48,050 bases of DNA from UBA9076 sp964418835 (GTDB lineage Bacteria > Bacillota_I > Bacilli_A > Erysipelotrichales > Erysipelotrichaceae), in the NCBI GenBank assembly GCA_964418835.1, contig CAYQNJ010000010.1:1-48050 (forward strand), in the 5' to 3' direction. Below, in pieces: positions 40,721 to 48,050 of the stretch. Position numbers and translations under genes: made by a program. The notes under the pieces were generated by a model, which saw only the letters and a list, made by a program, of their open reading frames with translations, was not told the origin of the DNA and did not search any database. The first letter of the stretch is position 1; each line of letters begins with the position of its first letter.

Positions 40721-42281
40721 ATGCTAGAGTTTTCTTTAAATCTTCTTCTGCAGTAGAAATAGGAGTAATGTTAAAGTTTTTAACTAAGAAGTCTAACACA
40801 TTACTTGATACAAATGCTGGTAGTGTTGGACCTAGATATATATCTTTAATTCCTAAGTATAGAAGTGTTAATAATACACATACTGCTTTTTGTTCATACC
40901 AAGATAATATAATTGATAATGGCAATTCATTTACTGAACAATCAAATGCTTCTGATAGTGCTAAAGCAACTTTAATTGCACTATATGAGTCATTACATTG
41001 TCCCATATCCATAATTCTTGGGAGTCCACCTATTGTTCCTAAATCTAAATCATTGAATCTAAATTTACCACAAGCTACTGTAAGGATAACACTGTCTTCA
41101 GGAGCTTTTTGTACTATTTCTGTATAGTAGTTTCTACCAGGTTTAGCACCATCACATCCACCTACTAGATAGAAGTGTTTAATAGCTCCTGATTTTACTG
41201 CTTCAACTACAGTGTCTGCAACAGATATTACAGTACCATGTCCAAAACCTACTGTTACTTCAGTTCCACCATTGATACCTGTCATAACTGTATCTTCCTT
41301 ATATCCACCAAGTTCTAGTGCTTTTTCAATAACTGGTGTAAAGTCTTTATCTTCACCTATATGTACTAGTCCTGGGTACGATACTACTTCAGTTGTAAAG
41401 ATTCTATCTGCATAGTTATCTTTAACTGGCATTATACAGTTAGTAGTGAATAATACAGCTCCTGGAATATCTTTAAATTCTTTTTGTTGGTTTTGCCAAG
41501 CTGTACCAAAGTTACCTTTTAAATGAGGGTATTCTTTTAGTTTTGGATAACCGTGTGCCGGTAACATCTCACCATGTGTATAAATATTTATTCCTTTGTC
41601 TTTTGTTTGTTCTAATAATAACTTTAAATCATATAGATCATGTCCTGTAATAACTATAAATGGTCCTTTTTCAATTGTTAATGGGACTTTAGTTGGTGTT
41701 GGTGTTCCAAATGTTTCTGTGTTTGCCTTATCTAATAATTCCATGCATATAAGGTTTACTTCACCAACCTTTAGTACTAATGGAAGTAATGTGTCCATAT
41801 CATTATTTTTTGATATAGATGATAAAGCTTCATAGAAGAAATTGTTTATAATTTCATCATGATAATTTAATACCATAGCATGATAAGCGTATGCTGCCAT
41901 ACCTCTTAATCCAAATAATACTAATGACTTAAGTGATCTTATATCTTCATTATCATTCCAAATTGAATTTAAATCATATACTTCATAATCTTTATTTGAA
42001 ACTTTTTTTGTTTCTTCAATAATTTGATTTGTCATTTCTTTCACTGTTTCATCATTGAAGTTAACATTAGTAATAGTTGTAAATAAACCAGCTAACATTA
42101 CTTTATTAGTTGTTTCTAATGGTTTATTATCCATTACTGCATTAGATAATGCGATTAATGCTCCTGTTAATTCATCTTGTAGATTAGCTGTTGTTGGTTG
42201 TTTACCACATACTCCCACGACTTCACATGCAGTACTTTTTGCGGTTTGTTCACATTGAAAACAAAACATATTTTCGCTCAT
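40719..42281 (-). CDS. hcp: Hybrid-cluster protein (hydroxylamine reductase, class I type)
   Basis: This 520-aa protein of anaerobes is linked to NO and hydroxylamine detoxification. The N-terminal cubane ligands are C7, C10, C19 and C25 (Cx2Cx8Cx5C), the class I spacing for a [4Fe-4S] cluster. Hybrid-cluster ligands are visible in TGHDLYD, HGEMLPAHGYP, TTNCIMP, GGCDGAKPGRNYYTE, TVACGKFRFND and WYEQKAV. Slightly shorter than the usual 540-550 aa. AGAGGTG precedes the ATG. It is divergent from a flavodoxin gene with 122 bp between. Confidence 0.96.
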   Translation of the reverse strand: MSENMFCFQCEQTAKSTACEVVGVCGKQPTTANLQDELTGALIALSNAVMDNKPLETTNKVMLAGLFTTITNVNFNDETVKEMTNQIIEETKKVSNKDYEVYDLNSIWNDNEDIRSLKSLVLFGLRGMAAYAYHAMVLNYHDEIINNFFYEALSSISKNNDMDTLLPLVLKVGEVNLICMELLDKANTETFGTPTPTKVPLTIEKGPFIVITGHDLYDLKLLLEQTKDKGINIYTHGEMLPAHGYPKLKEYPHLKGNFGTAWQNQQKEFKDIPGAVLFTTNCIMPVKDNYADRIFTTEVVSYPGLVHIGEDKDFTPVIEKALELGGYKEDTVMTGINGGTEVTVGFGHGTVISVADTVVEAVKSGAIKHFYLVGGCDGAKPGRNYYTEIVQKAPEDSVILTVACGKFRFNDLDLGTIGGLPRIMDMGQCNDSYSAIKVALALSEAFDCSVNELPLSIILSWYEQKAVCVLLTLLYLGIKDIYLGPTLPAFVSSNVLDFLVKNFNITPISTAEEDLKKTLA

Positions 42282-42331
42282 TTAATTCACCTCTTCTTTT
42301 TTAATTATAAAATTTTGGTTTGTTTATATCA

Positions 42332-42345
42332 GTTGTTTTTACAAC
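42332..42345. promoter_or_regulatory. Dyad in the hcp/flavodoxin divergent region
   Basis: GTTGT-TTTT-ACAAC (42332-42345) is a perfect palindrome in the 122-bp gap between two divergent genes. The spacing fits a Crp/Fnr-family site such as those of HcpR, but the bases do not match a consensus I know. Confidence 0.4.
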
Positions 42346-42403
42346 AATACATTTTTTATTGTTTAAATTTGTTATAATTTCTATAAATAAGTGAGGGATA
42401 AAT

Positions 42404-42970
42404 ATGTCATATATTGGTGTTGTGTATGATTCAAAATATGGTGGTTCTAAAAAGTATGCAGAAATGATTGCACAAGAGTTAGATGCGGATTTGGTTTCTA
42501 AAAGTAAAGTCAATCTTCATTTGATTTCAAGTTATGAAATAATCATTTTTGGTGGGGAAATATATACTGGTAGTATTAGTGGTATAGATATAATTACTGA
42601 TAGTTTTTATAATATTAAAAATAAGGATATTATTGTGTTTACTGTAGGACAAAGTGATCCCAGTATTAAAGAGAATAATGAAGATATTGTGAAAAACTTT
42701 AAGGATAAAGTTAAGGATGATGTGTTTAATGTTGTTAAACTTTATAATTTTAGACATGGTATTAATTATAAGAGTTTAAGCTTTATGGATAGTTTAATGC
42801 TTAATAGAAAATATAAGAGCTTACAAAACAAAAAGAAATTAAATGTTGAAGAAAAATTTCTGGTAGATAATTATAATAAAGAATTTGATTTTGATGATAA
42901 GGAATCTATAAATGATTTAATTAAATATGTAAAAGAAAGAATGGTTATTGTGGAGGAAAAGGTTTCATGA
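42404..42970 (+). CDS. Flavodoxin-domain protein
   Basis: This 188-aa protein starts YIGVVYDSKYGGSKKYAEMIAQEL, the FMN phosphate-binding loop of the flavodoxin_5/HemG-like group, with IIFGGEIYTGSISG as the second FMN contact. The C-terminal third is unusually charged and has no match. It is probably a low-potential electron carrier or reductase partner. It is divergent from hcp, and its stop overlaps the panE start (ATGA), so flavodoxin and PanE-like protein are co-translated. Confidence 0.85.
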   Translation: MSYIGVVYDSKYGGSKKYAEMIAQELDADLVSKSKVNLHLISSYEIIIFGGEIYTGSISGIDIITDSFYNIKNKDIIVFTVGQSDPSIKENNEDIVKNFKDKVKDDVFNVVKLYNFRHGINYKSLSFMDSLMLNRKYKSLQNKKKLNVEEKFLVDNYNKEFDFDDKESINDLIKYVKERMVIVEEKVS

Positions 42971-43872
42971 TTAATAGTGTAGGAATTATTGGTATGGGTG
43001 CTTTAGGAATACTTTATGGTGATATCTTAACTAAAAGTTTATCCAAGGAAAATGTATTTTTTATTTTAGATGAAGAAAGAATAGAAAAATATAATAATGA
43101 AGGTGTTTATTGTAATAATAAAAAGTGTGATTTTTCTGTTTTAAATAGCGAAACTCCTAGAGTGTTAGATTTAATTATAGTAAGTGTTAAATATACTGCC
43201 TTAAATGAAGCAATAACCAACATTAAACCTTTTGTTGGGAAAGATACAATAATAATTTCATTATTGAATGGTGTTATTAGTGAAGAAAAATTAATTGAAG
43301 CTTTTGGTGAAGAAAAAGTTATTTATTGTGTGGCACAAGGAATGGACGCATTAAAATTAGGTAATAAACTTACATATATGAATACTGGAAACTTGCATAT
43401 TGGAACTGTTTATCACAATGAAGATAAACTAAATAAACTAGCGGAATTATTTAAAAGAGGTAATGTTCCTTTTATCATTGAAGATAACATTCTTAGAAGA
43501 ATGTGGAGTAAGCTAATGTTAAATGTTGGAGTAAACCAAGTAGTTATGGTTTATGAGGGTACATACAAAACTATACAAGTGGAAGGTGAGCCTAGAGATT
43601 TAATGATAGGGGCTATGAGAGAAGTAATTAAGGTTGCTAATGCAAAAGGGATTGATTTAAATGAGGATGATTTAAATTTATATTTAAATATACTAAATAC
43701 CTTAGATCCTAGTAGTATGCCTTCAATGAGACAAGATGGATTATCAAAAAGAAAAAGTGAAAAAGATTTGTTTTCAAAAACAATTATGAATTTAGGAGAT
43801 AAGTATAATATTGACACACCTATTAATGATTATTTATATGAAACAATCACAAGAATAGAATCTAAGTATTAG
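42967..43872 (+). CDS. panE: 2-dehydropantoate 2-reductase family protein
   Basis: This 301-aa PanE/ApbA-family enzyme uses NADPH to reduce 2-dehydropantoate for coenzyme A synthesis. Seen: GIIGMGALGILYGDIL at the N-terminus, VSVKYTALNEAI and LLNGVISEEKL in the cofactor domain, and catalytic Lys in RRMWSKLMLNVGVNQV. No panB or panC is nearby, so another 2-oxoacid reductase role is possible. It overlaps the flavodoxin by four bases, and its end overlaps the convergent WYL gene by four bases. Confidence 0.85.
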   Translation: MINSVGIIGMGALGILYGDILTKSLSKENVFFILDEERIEKYNNEGVYCNNKKCDFSVLNSETPRVLDLIIVSVKYTALNEAITNIKPFVGKDTIIISLLNGVISEEKLIEAFGEEKVIYCVAQGMDALKLGNKLTYMNTGNLHIGTVYHNEDKLNKLAELFKRGNVPFIIEDNILRRMWSKLMLNVGVNQVVMVYEGTYKTIQVEGEPRDLMIGAMREVIKVANAKGIDLNEDDLNLYLNILNTLDPSSMPSMRQDGLSKRKSEKDLFSKTIMNLGDKYNIDTPINDYLYETITRIESKY

Positions 43873-44825
43873 TTATAGAATTCTAGGATATTTATAAGGT
43901 GTTGTTTATAGCGCTCAATTATTGAATTGGGTGCTTTTATTTTTGCTTTATCTCCAAACTGTGAAATCCAAGATAGGAAGTTATTAGAGACTGTTGTAGT
44001 TAAATTAATAGTGAAAGACTTTGAATTTTTATTTGTAATTAATACATCTAAACCAAATTCATCTAGAACTACATTTAATAATTCATTTTGAAATTCTATT
44101 GTAATATTTTCGGTATTTCCTGCAAACATATTAAATGATTTAGATAGATATTCTTCTAAATTAAAAGGTATTTTTTCTAATGAATTATTTATAATAGTTA
44201 GATTGTCTATTTTATCTACTCTATAGTTAGAAAAAGACTTATGTTGGGGTGAATAAAAAATACAATAGTATCTTTGTTGCATTAGTACTAAAGCATATGG
44301 TATTAGTTCATATTGTTTTTTGTTGTTTCTATATTGTTTTTGTTTATCAATTGTAATATCAAAATAGTTAAATTTAACTAAGTAATTAGAATTAATAGCA
44401 TTTTGTAAGTCATTTAAAATGTATAGGATTTTATCATTGTTATATTTGTTTGTTGTTTGTTTGGAAGATTTAATAATTGAATCTTTTTGATAAATACTTA
44501 TATTATTTAAAACCTTATCAGTAATTTTTTGTGTTGTAATAGGTGATAGAAAGTTAATTGAGTTTATAGAATCATATATTAATTTAGATTCAATTAAATC
44601 TAAAGAGTGGTTTAAAAGATGGTACTTCATTTGTTTACCTTTAATAATCTCTATATCATAACCATTTTCTCTTAAGGTTTTAATATCATCGTAAATAGCT
44701 TTTCTAGACACAAATATATCTTCTTGTTCAAGAAGAGTGATAATGTCTTGCATGGATAAATAGTTATCTTCATCTGTATATTTAATAAATATATTTAATA
44801 GTTTTAATAGCCTAGATTTATTCAT
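43869..44825 (-). CDS. HTH/WYL-domain transcription regulator
   Basis: This 318-aa regulator has an N-terminal winged helix (about residues 1-70: RLLKLLNIFIKYTDEDNYLSMQDI, then VSRKAIYDDIKTLRENGYDI) and a WYL domain in the middle (YELIPYALVLMQQRYYCIFYSP...YRVDKI), where the ligand pocket is usually W-Y-L and here reads differently (YYCIF). A C-terminal extension follows. Such proteins bind nucleotides or other small ligands to control nearby genes. It is divergent from a membrane protein gene (84 bp). The ATG has no clear Shine-Dalgarno. Confidence 0.88.
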   Translation of the reverse strand: MNKSRLLKLLNIFIKYTDEDNYLSMQDIITLLEQEDIFVSRKAIYDDIKTLRENGYDIEIIKGKQMKYHLLNHSLDLIESKLIYDSINSINFLSPITTQKITDKVLNNISIYQKDSIIKSSKQTTNKYNNDKILYILNDLQNAINSNYLVKFNYFDITIDKQKQYRNNKKQYELIPYALVLMQQRYYCIFYSPQHKSFSNYRVDKIDNLTIINNSLEKIPFNLEEYLSKSFNMFAGNTENITIEFQNELLNVVLDEFGLDVLITNKNSKSFTINLTTTVSNNFLSWISQFGDKAKIKAPNSIIERYKQHLINILEFYN

Positions 44826-44909
44826 ATAATAATAATATCATTTGCCTAAAAATAGGACAATCAAATAATGAGTATGTAGTATATTTTTCTTATTCAAGGA
44901 GGTTGTGTT

Positions 44910-45446
44910 ATGAATAAGAAACAATATTTACTACTGTTATCTGGTTTAATGGTTGGTTCATATGCGTATATATTTGATATGATGATTAATCCTGCAATGA
45001 TGTTATCTTTTTTTGGATTATTAATTAGTATGTTTATGGATATAGATAAATTGTTCGATTATAAGAATATATTAATGAATATCATAATGATTCTAACTAT
45101 GGTAATTATATTTAATATTTTAAAAATGGAAGTGTTATTTAATGGTATTACCTTTGTAAGTACAATGAATATCGTTGTGATAAATCAATATTTTTGTTTA
45201 TATGGAAAGTTAGATAGTTATTTAGAAAATGTAATTTATAAGGTATCTATTATTTATTTGATAATAATATTGTTGATAATGATTTTACCTTCTAGCTTTA
45301 TTTTATATGGTAGATTTGTTGTTTTTGTGGCTATTTCTTCATTATTCTTACCTTTTTTCATAAATTGTATAATAATATATGTAAATTATTATTATAAGTA
45401 TTATTATGTTAATGAGGTAAGATATGACACAATTTCTAATAACTAA
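44910..45446 (+). CDS. Multi-pass membrane protein of unknown function
   Basis: This 178-aa protein has about five hydrophobic helices and few charged residues, ending in a Tyr-rich YVNYYYKYYYVNEVRYD tail. No family is recognised. AAGGAGG precedes the ATG. Its last 23 bases overlap the CDF transporter gene, so the two are co-translated and may act in the same process, for instance metal handling (inference). Confidence 0.7.
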   Translation: MNKKQYLLLLSGLMVGSYAYIFDMMINPAMMLSFFGLLISMFMDIDKLFDYKNILMNIIMILTMVIIFNILKMEVLFNGITFVSTMNIVVINQYFCLYGKLDSYLENVIYKVSIIYLIIILLIMILPSSFILYGRFVVFVAISSLFLPFFINCIIIYVNYYYKYYYVNEVRYDTISNN

Positions 45447-46590
45447 ATTTATAAAAGATAGTGATAACATTAATGATTCAAAAGTAAGGGAAAAATATGG
45501 TACCTTAAGTAGTTTTGTGGGTATAGCATGCAATATAATTTTGTTTGTTTTTAAATTGATTGTTGGGACTATTGCAAATTCTATTTCTATAACATCAGAT
45601 GCATTTAATAACTTATCTGATTGTGCAACTTCAATAATTACTTTGTTTGGCTATAAGATGGCAGCTAAACCAGCAGATAAGGAACATCCTTTTGGACATG
45701 GAAGGATGGAGTATATACTTAGTTTTATTCTAGCAATCATTATATTGATGGTTGGTTATGAACTTGTAAAAAATTCTGTCAAAGAATTAATAGATCCTAG
45801 CAAGATTAATTTCAGTATTGTTAGTACTGTTGTATTAGTGTTTTCTATTATATTAAAAATATGGATGAGTAAATTTAACAACAAGCTTGGAACTAAATTA
45901 AATAATAGTGCTATGCTGGCAACTTCTAAGGATAGTTTGAATGATGTTGTGGCTACTAGTGCTACATTATTCGCGTTAATTGTTTCTCAATTTACTACAC
46001 TTCCTATAGATGGAATGATGGGTATTGTAGTTTCAATATTTGTATTAAAGAGTGGATTTGAAATAATAAAATCTACTGTAGATGAACTTTTAGGTCAAAC
46101 ACCAGATCCAGAAACAGTAGAATTAATTAAAAAACTTATTAAAGAAGAACCTCTTGTTATTGGTTATCATGATTTAATGGTTCATAACTATGGTCCGGGT
46201 AGACATTTTGGGTCAGCTCATATTGAGGTTAGAAGTGATGTTGATTTCTTGGTTGCTCATGATGCCGTGGATATGATAGAGAAAAGAGTGCTTGAGGAAA
46301 CTGGAATAATGCTTAGTTTACATTTAGACCCTATTAATATGGATGATGAAGAAACAAAGTATTACTATGATAAAGTTAAGGGTATTGTTAGATCTATTGA
46401 AAAGGAAACACACCTTCACGACTTTAGAATAGTTACTGGAGAAACTCATACCAATTTAATTTTTGATTTGGTTGTTCCATTCAATTTTAAATTGAATGAT
46501 GATGAAATTATTAAAATTATAAACGACGGTTTAAAGGATGAACCTAAAAAAATATATATAGTTCCTACTATAGAAAATAAGTATGTATAA
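45424..46590 (+). CDS. Cation diffusion facilitator (CDF) metal exporter
   Basis: This 388-aa transporter exports divalent metals (Zn, Mn, Fe or Cd) in exchange for protons. The metal site of helix 2 is SDAFNNLSDCATS (D...D), followed by HPFGHGRMEYI, and helix 5 carries KDSLNDVVATS with the second metal pair. A C-terminal cytoplasmic domain (MVHNYGPGRHFGSAHIEV, HLHDFRIV) is typical. It is longer than the usual 290-300 aa by about 90 C-terminal residues. GAGGTAAG precedes the ATG within the previous gene. Confidence 0.92.
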   Translation: MTQFLITKFIKDSDNINDSKVREKYGTLSSFVGIACNIILFVFKLIVGTIANSISITSDAFNNLSDCATSIITLFGYKMAAKPADKEHPFGHGRMEYILSFILAIIILMVGYELVKNSVKELIDPSKINFSIVSTVVLVFSIILKIWMSKFNNKLGTKLNNSAMLATSKDSLNDVVATSATLFALIVSQFTTLPIDGMMGIVVSIFVLKSGFEIIKSTVDELLGQTPDPETVELIKKLIKEEPLVIGYHDLMVHNYGPGRHFGSAHIEVRSDVDFLVAHDAVDMIEKRVLEETGIMLSLHLDPINMDDEETKYYYDKVKGIVRSIEKETHLHDFRIVTGETHTNLIFDLVVPFNFKLNDDEIIKIINDGLKDEPKKIYIVPTIENKYV

Positions 46591-46638
46591 AAATAAACTC
46601 TTGCATTAGTTACATTAACTAACAAAGAGTTTATTTTT
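46591..46638. terminator. Bidirectional terminator between the CDF and XRE genes
   Basis: A 12-bp stem (46591-46602 with 46625-46636) encloses a smaller AGTTA-CAT-TAACT hairpin. The XRE stop codon is inside the right arm. Confidence 0.85.
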
Positions 46639-47008
46639 CATGTATATAACCTAATGCTTCATCATCAATTGGGTCATAATTACTATTTACTATATAATTT
46701 AAGATTTGTTTTACAAATACTTTTTCTGTTTTATTACATTGTTTCAATAATTCTTGTATTTCTATATCTAGTATTGATTTATTTTTATTACCTTCATCTT
46801 TAACTGTTTTTCTATAACCAAGTAAATGATTATAATCAACATCATATAATTTAGACAATTGTAAAATTAACCCTAAATCAGGTTCAGCTTGATTGTTCTC
46901 ATATCTAGAGATAGCTTTAGAGCTAATACCACATATCTTGCCTACTTGAATTTGAGTTAGATTCTTCTTTTCTCTTAGTTTTCTTATGTTATCTCCAATT
47001 AAAACCAA
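46631..47008 (-). CDS. XRE-family HTH regulator
   Basis: This 125-aa DNA-binding protein has an N-terminal Cro/C1-type helix-turn-helix (IGDNIRKLREKKNLTQIQVGKICGISSKAISRYENNQAEPDL, residues about 4-47) and a short C-terminal helical part. The start is TTG at 47008: AGAGAGG lies seven bases upstream and no ATG fits. The upstream region carries the palindromes at 47041-47108, which are natural candidates for its own operators. Target genes are unknown. Confidence 0.85.
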   Translation of the reverse strand: MVLIGDNIRKLREKKNLTQIQVGKICGISSKAISRYENNQAEPDLGLILQLSKLYDVDYNHLLGYRKTVKDEGNKNKSILDIEIQELLKQCNKTEKVFVKQILNYIVNSNYDPIDDEALGYIHEK

Positions 47009-47040
47009 AGTAATACCTCTCTATATTAATATAATCTTAT

Positions 47041-47108
47041 TTTAATAAACATTGATAAAATTCTCGATTTTATAGAATGTTTATTAAATAATCTCGATTA
47101 AAGAGAAT
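47041..47108. repeat. 48-nt near-perfect palindrome and repeated TCTCGATT sites between XRE and htpG
   Basis: Outer arms 47041-47053 and 47076-47088 are 13-bp perfect. Inner arms 47055-47061 and 47067-47073 add seven pairs around a TCTCG loop. An 18-bp site at 47061-47078 and a similar one at 47091-47108 share TCTCGATT and end in AGAAT, 30 bp apart (about three helical turns). They look like paired operators upstream of the XRE start. Confidence 0.7.
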
Positions 47109-47120
47109 TTATTATCTAAC

Positions 47121-47149
47121 TTGAATTAATTATTATATAGTGATATATT
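47121..47149 (+). promoter_or_regulatory. Promoter of htpG
   Basis: TTGAAT at 47121-47126, 17 bases, TATATT at 47144-47149. Transcription would start near 47156, inside the CIRCE element. Confidence 0.7.
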
Positions 47150-47154
47150 ATATT

Positions 47155-47181
47155 TTAGCAGTTAAGCACAGAGAGTGCTAA
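47155..47181. promoter_or_regulatory. CIRCE operator (HrcA-binding site), left arm degenerate
   Basis: The right arm GAGTGCTAA (47173-47181) is perfect; the left arm TTAGCAGTT (47155-47163) matches TTAGCACTC at seven of nine bases; the 9-base gap is exact. The site overlaps the predicted transcription start and abuts the htpG ribosome binding site. HrcA normally represses such genes until heat stress. Confidence 0.85.
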
Positions 47182-47191
47182 GGAGGTAAAG

Positions 47192-48050
47192 ATGGCTAAG
47201 AAACAATTTAAAACTGAATCAAAAAGACTGTTAGATCTTATGATTAACTCTATTTATACTAATAGAGAGATATTTTTAAGAGAACTTATATCTAATGCTT
47301 CTGATGCATTAGACAAAAGATATTATTTATCTTTAACAAATAAAGAAAAGAAAATAGATAAAAAGAAATTGAAAATTACTTTAGATATGAATAAAGAATT
47401 AAGAACTCTAACAATTAAAGATTCAGGTATTGGTATGACTAAAGAAGAATTAGAAAAGAACTTAGGTACTATCGCAAGAAGTGGATCATTAGAGTTTAAA
47501 CAAGAGTTAGATAAAGCTAGTAAAAATATAGATATTATTGGTCAATTTGGTGTTGGATTTTATTCCGCATTTATGGTTGCTCAAAGAATAGAAGTTATTT
47601 CAAAAAGTGTTGATGAAGAAACAGGAAATATTTGGACTAGTAGTGGAGAAGATGGGTATACAATATCTGAATATGATGTTGATGAAACAGGAACTACTAT
47701 TACATTATTCTTAAAGGAAGACACAAAGGATGATGATTATTCTTCATTCCTAGATACTTATAAAATTGAAGAATTAGTTAAAAAATATTCTGATTATGTA
47801 AGATATCCAATTGAAATGAAGGTTACTACTTCTAAATTAAAAGAAGGTAGTGAGTCAGAATATGAAGATGTTGAAGAAGTAAAAGTATTAAATTCAATGA
47901 TTCCTTTGTGGAAGAAAAATAAAAAGAAAATCACTGAAGAAGAATATAATGAATTCTATAAGAGTACATTTAATGATTGGGAAAATCCTTTAAAAGAAAT
48001 TCATTATAATGTGGAAGGTAATATATCATATACTGCTTTACTATATATAC
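47192..48050 (+). CDS. htpG: Chaperone HtpG (Hsp90), 5' part only
   Basis: The window ends inside this gene; 286 codons are visible of a usual 600-640. The N-terminal ATP-binding domain is clear: FKTESKRLLDLMINSIYTNREIF, ELISNASDALDK with the catalytic Glu and Asn, IKDSGIGMTKEEL, and GQFGVGFYSAFMVA. The middle domain begins near VRYPIEMKV with EVKVLNSMIPLWKK. ATG 47192 has AAGGAGGT just upstream, shared with the end of CIRCE. It acts as an ATP-dependent dimeric chaperone in the cytoplasm. Confidence 0.97.
   Translation, partial: MAKKQFKTESKRLLDLMINSIYTNREIFLRELISNASDALDKRYYLSLTNKEKKIDKKKLKITLDMNKELRTLTIKDSGIGMTKEELEKNLGTIARSGSLEFKQELDKASKNIDIIGQFGVGFYSAFMVAQRIEVISKSVDEETGNIWTSSGEDGYTISEYDVDETGTTITLFLKEDTKDDDYSSFLDTYKIEELVKKYSDYVRYPIEMKVTTSKLKEGSESEYEDVEEVKVLNSMIPLWKKNKKKITEEEYNEFYKSTFNDWENPLKEIHYNVEGNISYTALLYI

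Noticed and set aside
40768..42258. Several open frames antisense to hcp
   Set aside because: They are shadows of the hcp reading frame with no family motifs and no ribosome binding sites.

Overview
The window is AT-rich (roughly 70% A+T by eye), densely packed chromosomal DNA from a Gram-positive-type fermentative bacterium. It carries a T-box riboswitch, a CIRCE heat-shock operator, diacylglyceryl lipoproteins, a sortase-type surface protein and a levan-type sigma-54 PTS regulator, and it has no outer-membrane genes. TGA ends several intact genes (the MFS transporter, the first PTS IIB, the sigma-54 activator, thrS, the betaine ATPase, the flavodoxin), so the genetic code is the standard bacterial one (table 11). 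Lactate dehydrogenase, hybrid-cluster protein, an amino-sugar-type PTS and reliance on importers fit a host-associated anaerobe in Bacilli/Erysipelotrichia or a walled relative of the Mollicutes. That placement is an inference.

Layout. 1-1040: rplM-rpsI with a structured leader and terminator. 1041-1580: a gene-free stretch, then tRNA-Ile and tRNA-Ala with their own promoter and terminator. 1.6-9.5 kb: a PTS/sigma-54 island with an MFS transporter overlapping a PTS IIB, rpoN on the opposite strand, a LevR-type activator, a textbook -24/-12 promoter and the IIB-IIC-IID operon it should drive. 9.6-14.5 kb: ldh, a DUF1801 protein, an HtrA protease, an aldo/keto reductase and a MATE pump. 14.6-17.2 kb: tRNA-Asn, -Glu and -Lys, small membrane and DUF proteins, and Dps. 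17.3-22.3 kb: T-box-controlled thrS, a large repeat-built surface protein interrupted by one in-frame TGA, and a SIMPL protein. 22.4-28.5 kb: the branched-chain amino-acid ABC system livJHMGF with a CBS/ACT protein and a membrane-anchored helical protein. 28.5-31.6 kb: an accessory patch with a three-part membrane fusion protein, a decayed gene, a secreted barrel-like protein and a lipoprotein. 31.6-35.4 kb: the whole oxidative pentose phosphate branch (pgl-gnd-zwf). 35.4-39.7 kb: tRNA-Arg, two small soluble proteins and an OpuC-type osmolyte ABC operon. 39.7-47 kb: a PTS-IIB-like protein, a two-cysteine PAS-like protein, hcp, a flavodoxin-panE pair, a WYL regulator, a membrane protein, a CDF metal exporter and an XRE regulator. 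From 47.2 kb: htpG under CIRCE, cut off by the window end.

How the parts work together. The island at 1.6-9.5 kb holds its own sigma factor, activator, promoter and transporter, so it looks self-contained except for an EIIA gene, which is absent here. Import (amino acids, osmolytes, sugars) dominates and is paired with simple energy metabolism (lactate, NADPH from glucose-6-phosphate) and oxidative/nitrosative defence (Dps, Hcp, flavodoxin).

Most notable signals: (a) the TGA replacing an otherwise conserved Trp codon in the surface protein; (b) the membrane / NlpC-like / degenerate acetyltransferase fusion; (c) a 48-nt near-perfect palindrome and repeated sites between the XRE gene and htpG; (d) two adjacent perfect palindromes upstream of livJ; (e) the sigma-54 promoter embedded in an inverted repeat; and (f) several genes without Shine-Dalgarno sequences whose start codons lie where transcription should begin.
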